Assembly (NCBI GenBank): GCA_018647275.1
Contig: JABGTH010000202.1
Location: forward strand, 1 to 7,118
Direction: 5' to 3'
DNA: 7,118 bases
Origin: Paracoccaceae bacterium
GTDB taxonomy: Bacteria; Pseudomonadota; Alphaproteobacteria; Rhodobacterales; Rhodobacteraceae
Shown: piece after piece, positions 5,784 through 7,118 of the stretch
Numbering within the stretch: position 1 is the stretch's first letter
How the letters are laid out: each line of letters starts with the position of its first letter
The notes under the pieces: generated by a model
The model's input: only the letters and a program-made list of their open reading frames with translations
The model's database searches: none
Told to the model about the DNA's origin: nothing
Translations under genes and position numbers: made by a program

Positions 5784-6791
5784 ATGAATGCACCTCTTAT
5801 TGACCCCTTCGCACGCGCCATCAATTACCTGCGCGTCTCCGTGACGGACCGCGGCGATTTTCGCTGCGTCTACTGCATGTCTGAAAACATGACGTTCCTG
5901 CCCAAAAAGGAACTGCTGACGTTAGAAGAATTGGACCGCATGTGTTCCACCTTCATCGGTCTGGGTGTTGAAAAACTGCGTATTACGGGCGGTGAACCTT
6001 TGGTGCGCAAAGGGATCATGACCTTCTTTGATGGTATGACCCGCCACCTAGAAGCTGGAACGCTCAAGGAATTGACGCTGACCACCAATGGCAGCCAGCT
6101 TGAGAAATACGCCGATGATCTGTTTGCCGCAGGTGTGCGCCGTGTGAACATCTCACTCGATACCCTTGACGAGAAGAAATTCGCAGACATCACCCGCTGG
6201 GGCCGCCTGCCCCAAGTGCTGCGCGGCGTCGATGCCGCCCTCAAGGCGGGGCTAAAGGTCAAGATCAACGCGGTGGCCCTAAAAGGCTTTAACGAACCCG
6301 AACTGCCCCAAATCACTGAGTGGTGTGCAGAACTGGGCATGGACCTGACGTGGATCGAAGTTATGCCCATGGGTGACATCGGGAACGAGGATCGCCTAAG
6401 CCAATATTGGTCCCTCAAGGATGTTCAGGCCAAATACAGCGAACATTACACCGTGACAGAACTGGCCGAACGCACAGGCGGCCCTGCGCGTTACGTACGC
6501 CTTGAGGAAACAGGGCAAAAGATTGGGTTTATCACCCCACTTAGCCACAACTTCTGCGAAAGCTGCAACCGCGTGCGCCTGACCTGTACCGGCGAAATCT
6601 ATCTGTGCTTGGGCCAAGAAGACATGGCAGACCTGCGCGCCCCCTTGCGCGCCCATCCAGATGACAACGGCCCCCTAGAGGACGCCATCCGCGCCTCAAT
6701 CGCGATGAAGCCAAAGGGACATGATTTCGATTACTCACGCCAACAACTCGACGGGCAAATGCCACGACACATGAGCCATACTGGCGGTTGA
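5784..6791 (+). CDS. moaA: GTP 3',8-cyclase MoaA, with one radical-SAM cluster cysteine replaced by glycine
   Basis: MoaA is the radical-SAM enzyme that, with MoaC, turns GTP into cyclic pyranopterin monophosphate, the first step of molybdenum cofactor synthesis. The 335-residue length is normal. Seen: the GTP-contacting R17 in NYLRVSVTDR, the radical-SAM loop (residues 22-34), KLRITGGEP (64-72), LTTNG (99-103), NISLDTLD (122-129), and the C-terminal cluster CESCNRVRLTC with C258, C261 and C275 (CX2CX13C), ending in the conserved GG tail. The radical-SAM motif should read CxxxCxxC at 24, 28 and 31. C28 and C31 are present but residue 24 is glycine (GGC at 5853-5855), one base change from TGC. 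That cysteine binds the SAM-cleaving 4Fe-4S cluster, so the protein as read is predicted inactive although otherwise intact. The ATG at 5784 gives the usual MoaA N-terminus; no clear ribosome binding site. A TTG at 5748 is a poorer start. Confidence 0.93.
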   Translation: MNAPLIDPFARAINYLRVSVTDRGDFRCVYCMSENMTFLPKKELLTLEELDRMCSTFIGLGVEKLRITGGEPLVRKGIMTFFDGMTRHLEAGTLKELTLTTNGSQLEKYADDLFAAGVRRVNISLDTLDEKKFADITRWGRLPQVLRGVDAALKAGLKVKINAVALKGFNEPELPQITEWCAELGMDLTWIEVMPMGDIGNEDRLSQYWSLKDVQAKYSEHYTVTELAERTGGPARYVRLEETGQKIGFITPLSHNFCESCNRVRLTCTGEIYLCLGQEDMADLRAPLRAHPDDNGPLEDAIRASIAMKPKGHDFDYSRQQLDGQMPRHMSHTGG

Positions 6792-6848
6792 GTTGAGGGT
6801 GGTGATGCTCCCCTTTTACCCAAAGCATAAGGAGTTAACTGTAAAGCT

Positions 6849-6965
6849 ATGGATTGGATAATACCTAATATACTGACTGCCATCCGCCTTGCCGCCGAAC
6901 CGACCGCGATCACCTGTAGCGACTATTTCCGTAAAGCGGTCCCGTATTTCAAGGACGATAAGTAA
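6849..6965 (+). pseudogene. pgsA: Remnant of phosphatidylglycerophosphate synthase with the central part deleted in frame
   Basis: A 38-codon frame. Residues 1-18 (MDWIIPNILTAIRLAAEP) match the PgsA N-terminus, with the P-N-x-L-T-x-x-R-x4-P pattern at 6-18 that opens its first membrane helix. Residues about 19-38 (TAITCSDYFRKAVPYFKDDK) resemble the C-terminal end of Rhodobacteraceae PgsA (a DYFRKALP-like segment, from memory). An intact PgsA is roughly 180-220 residues. The CDP-alcohol phosphotransferase signature (DGxxAR...GxxxDxxxD) and nearly all membrane helices are gone, so it cannot catalyse CDP-diacylglycerol plus glycerol-3-phosphate. The join falls near 6903-6910 and preserves the frame. 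AAGGAG (6829-6834) lies 14 bases before the ATG, further than ideal. The stop overlaps the moaD start (TAATG). From memory, pgsA directly precedes moaD-moaE in this family, which supports the identity. An assembly deletion is a real alternative. Confidence 0.72.
6951..6955 (+). promoter_or_regulatory. moaD ribosome binding site inside the pgsA remnant
   Basis: AAGGA lies nine bases before the moaD ATG and within the codons for the last residues of the remnant. Together with the TAATG overlap it implies translational coupling of moaD to the upstream frame. Confidence 0.55.
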
Positions 6966-7118
6966 TGGACGTTTTGTACTTTGCGTGGGTGCGTGAACGT
7001 ATTGGCATACCGCGCGAAAAAGTTGAAGCATCTGCTGCAACTGTTGCTGATTTGGTGGCTGAGTTACGTTTGCGCGAAGAACGTTATGAACTGGCGTTCT
7101 CTGATCTGACCGCGCTTC
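6965..7118 (+). CDS. moaD: Molybdopterin synthase small (sulfur-carrier) subunit, N-terminal part (runs off right edge)
   Basis: The first 51 residues are in the window and the frame continues past the end. MoaD is a ubiquitin-like protein whose C-terminal Gly-Gly is thiocarboxylated; with MoaE it adds the dithiolene sulfurs to cyclic pyranopterin monophosphate. Visible features are the first beta strand MDVLYFAWVRERIG (1-14), the ATVADLVAELR helix (25-35) and the ELAFSDLTAL stretch (42-51). These fit Rhodobacteraceae MoaD as I recall it. The Gly-Gly tail is outside the window. The start overlaps the pgsA remnant stop by one base and has its own AAGGA site. moaE is expected next but cannot be seen. 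Confidence 0.82.
   Translation, partial: MDVLYFAWVRERIGIPREKVEASAATVADLVAELRLREERYELAFSDLTAL

Noticed and set aside
6792..6848. Terminator between moaA and the pgsA remnant (CCCCTTTT near 6811)
   Set aside because: The G-rich and C-rich runs do not pair into a sound stem.

Overview
The window looks like a chromosomal segment of a marine alphaproteobacterium of the Rhodobacteraceae (Roseobacter group). This rests on recalled protein resemblance (MoaA, MoaD, the small lipoprotein, the DegT-type aminotransferase), on a gph / glmU-glmS arrangement I recall from that group, and on moderate GC content. No database search was run. There is no rRNA, tRNA, CRISPR array, insertion sequence or phage gene, and no gene-free stretch over 300 bases.

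Layout. Positions 1-1142, minus strand: a phosphoglycolate phosphatase (gph), then the N-terminal 134 residues of a DegT/DnrJ/EryC1-type PLP aminotransferase that runs off the left edge. Positions 1143-1280: a divergent spacer with the probable glmU promoter. Positions 1281-4449, plus strand: the tight glmU-glmS pair, separated by one base, followed by a strong hairpin. Positions 4544-5221: an AlkD-like HEAT-repeat DNA alkylation repair protein. Positions 5258-5698, minus strand: a 146-residue lipoprotein of unknown function, convergent with alkD across a shared hairpin. Positions 5784-7118, plus strand: moaA, a remnant of pgsA, and the start of moaD.

How the genes work together. GlmS makes glucosamine-6-phosphate and GlmU makes UDP-N-acetylglucosamine, supplying peptidoglycan and lipopolysaccharide. 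Converting glucosamine-6-P to glucosamine-1-P (GlmM) is not encoded here. MoaA and MoaD belong to molybdenum cofactor synthesis. PgsA would make phosphatidylglycerophosphate for membrane lipids.

The unusual part is the right end. MoaA lacks the first cysteine of its radical-SAM CxxxCxxC motif (glycine at residue 24), though everything else looks intact. The next gene is a 38-codon in-frame relic joining what look like the first ~18 and last ~20 residues of PgsA, with the whole catalytic part missing. The relic still overlaps and carries the ribosome binding site of moaD. These may be real decay, or an assembly or base-call problem, and they are the main things to check. I found no convincing new biological system in the window.
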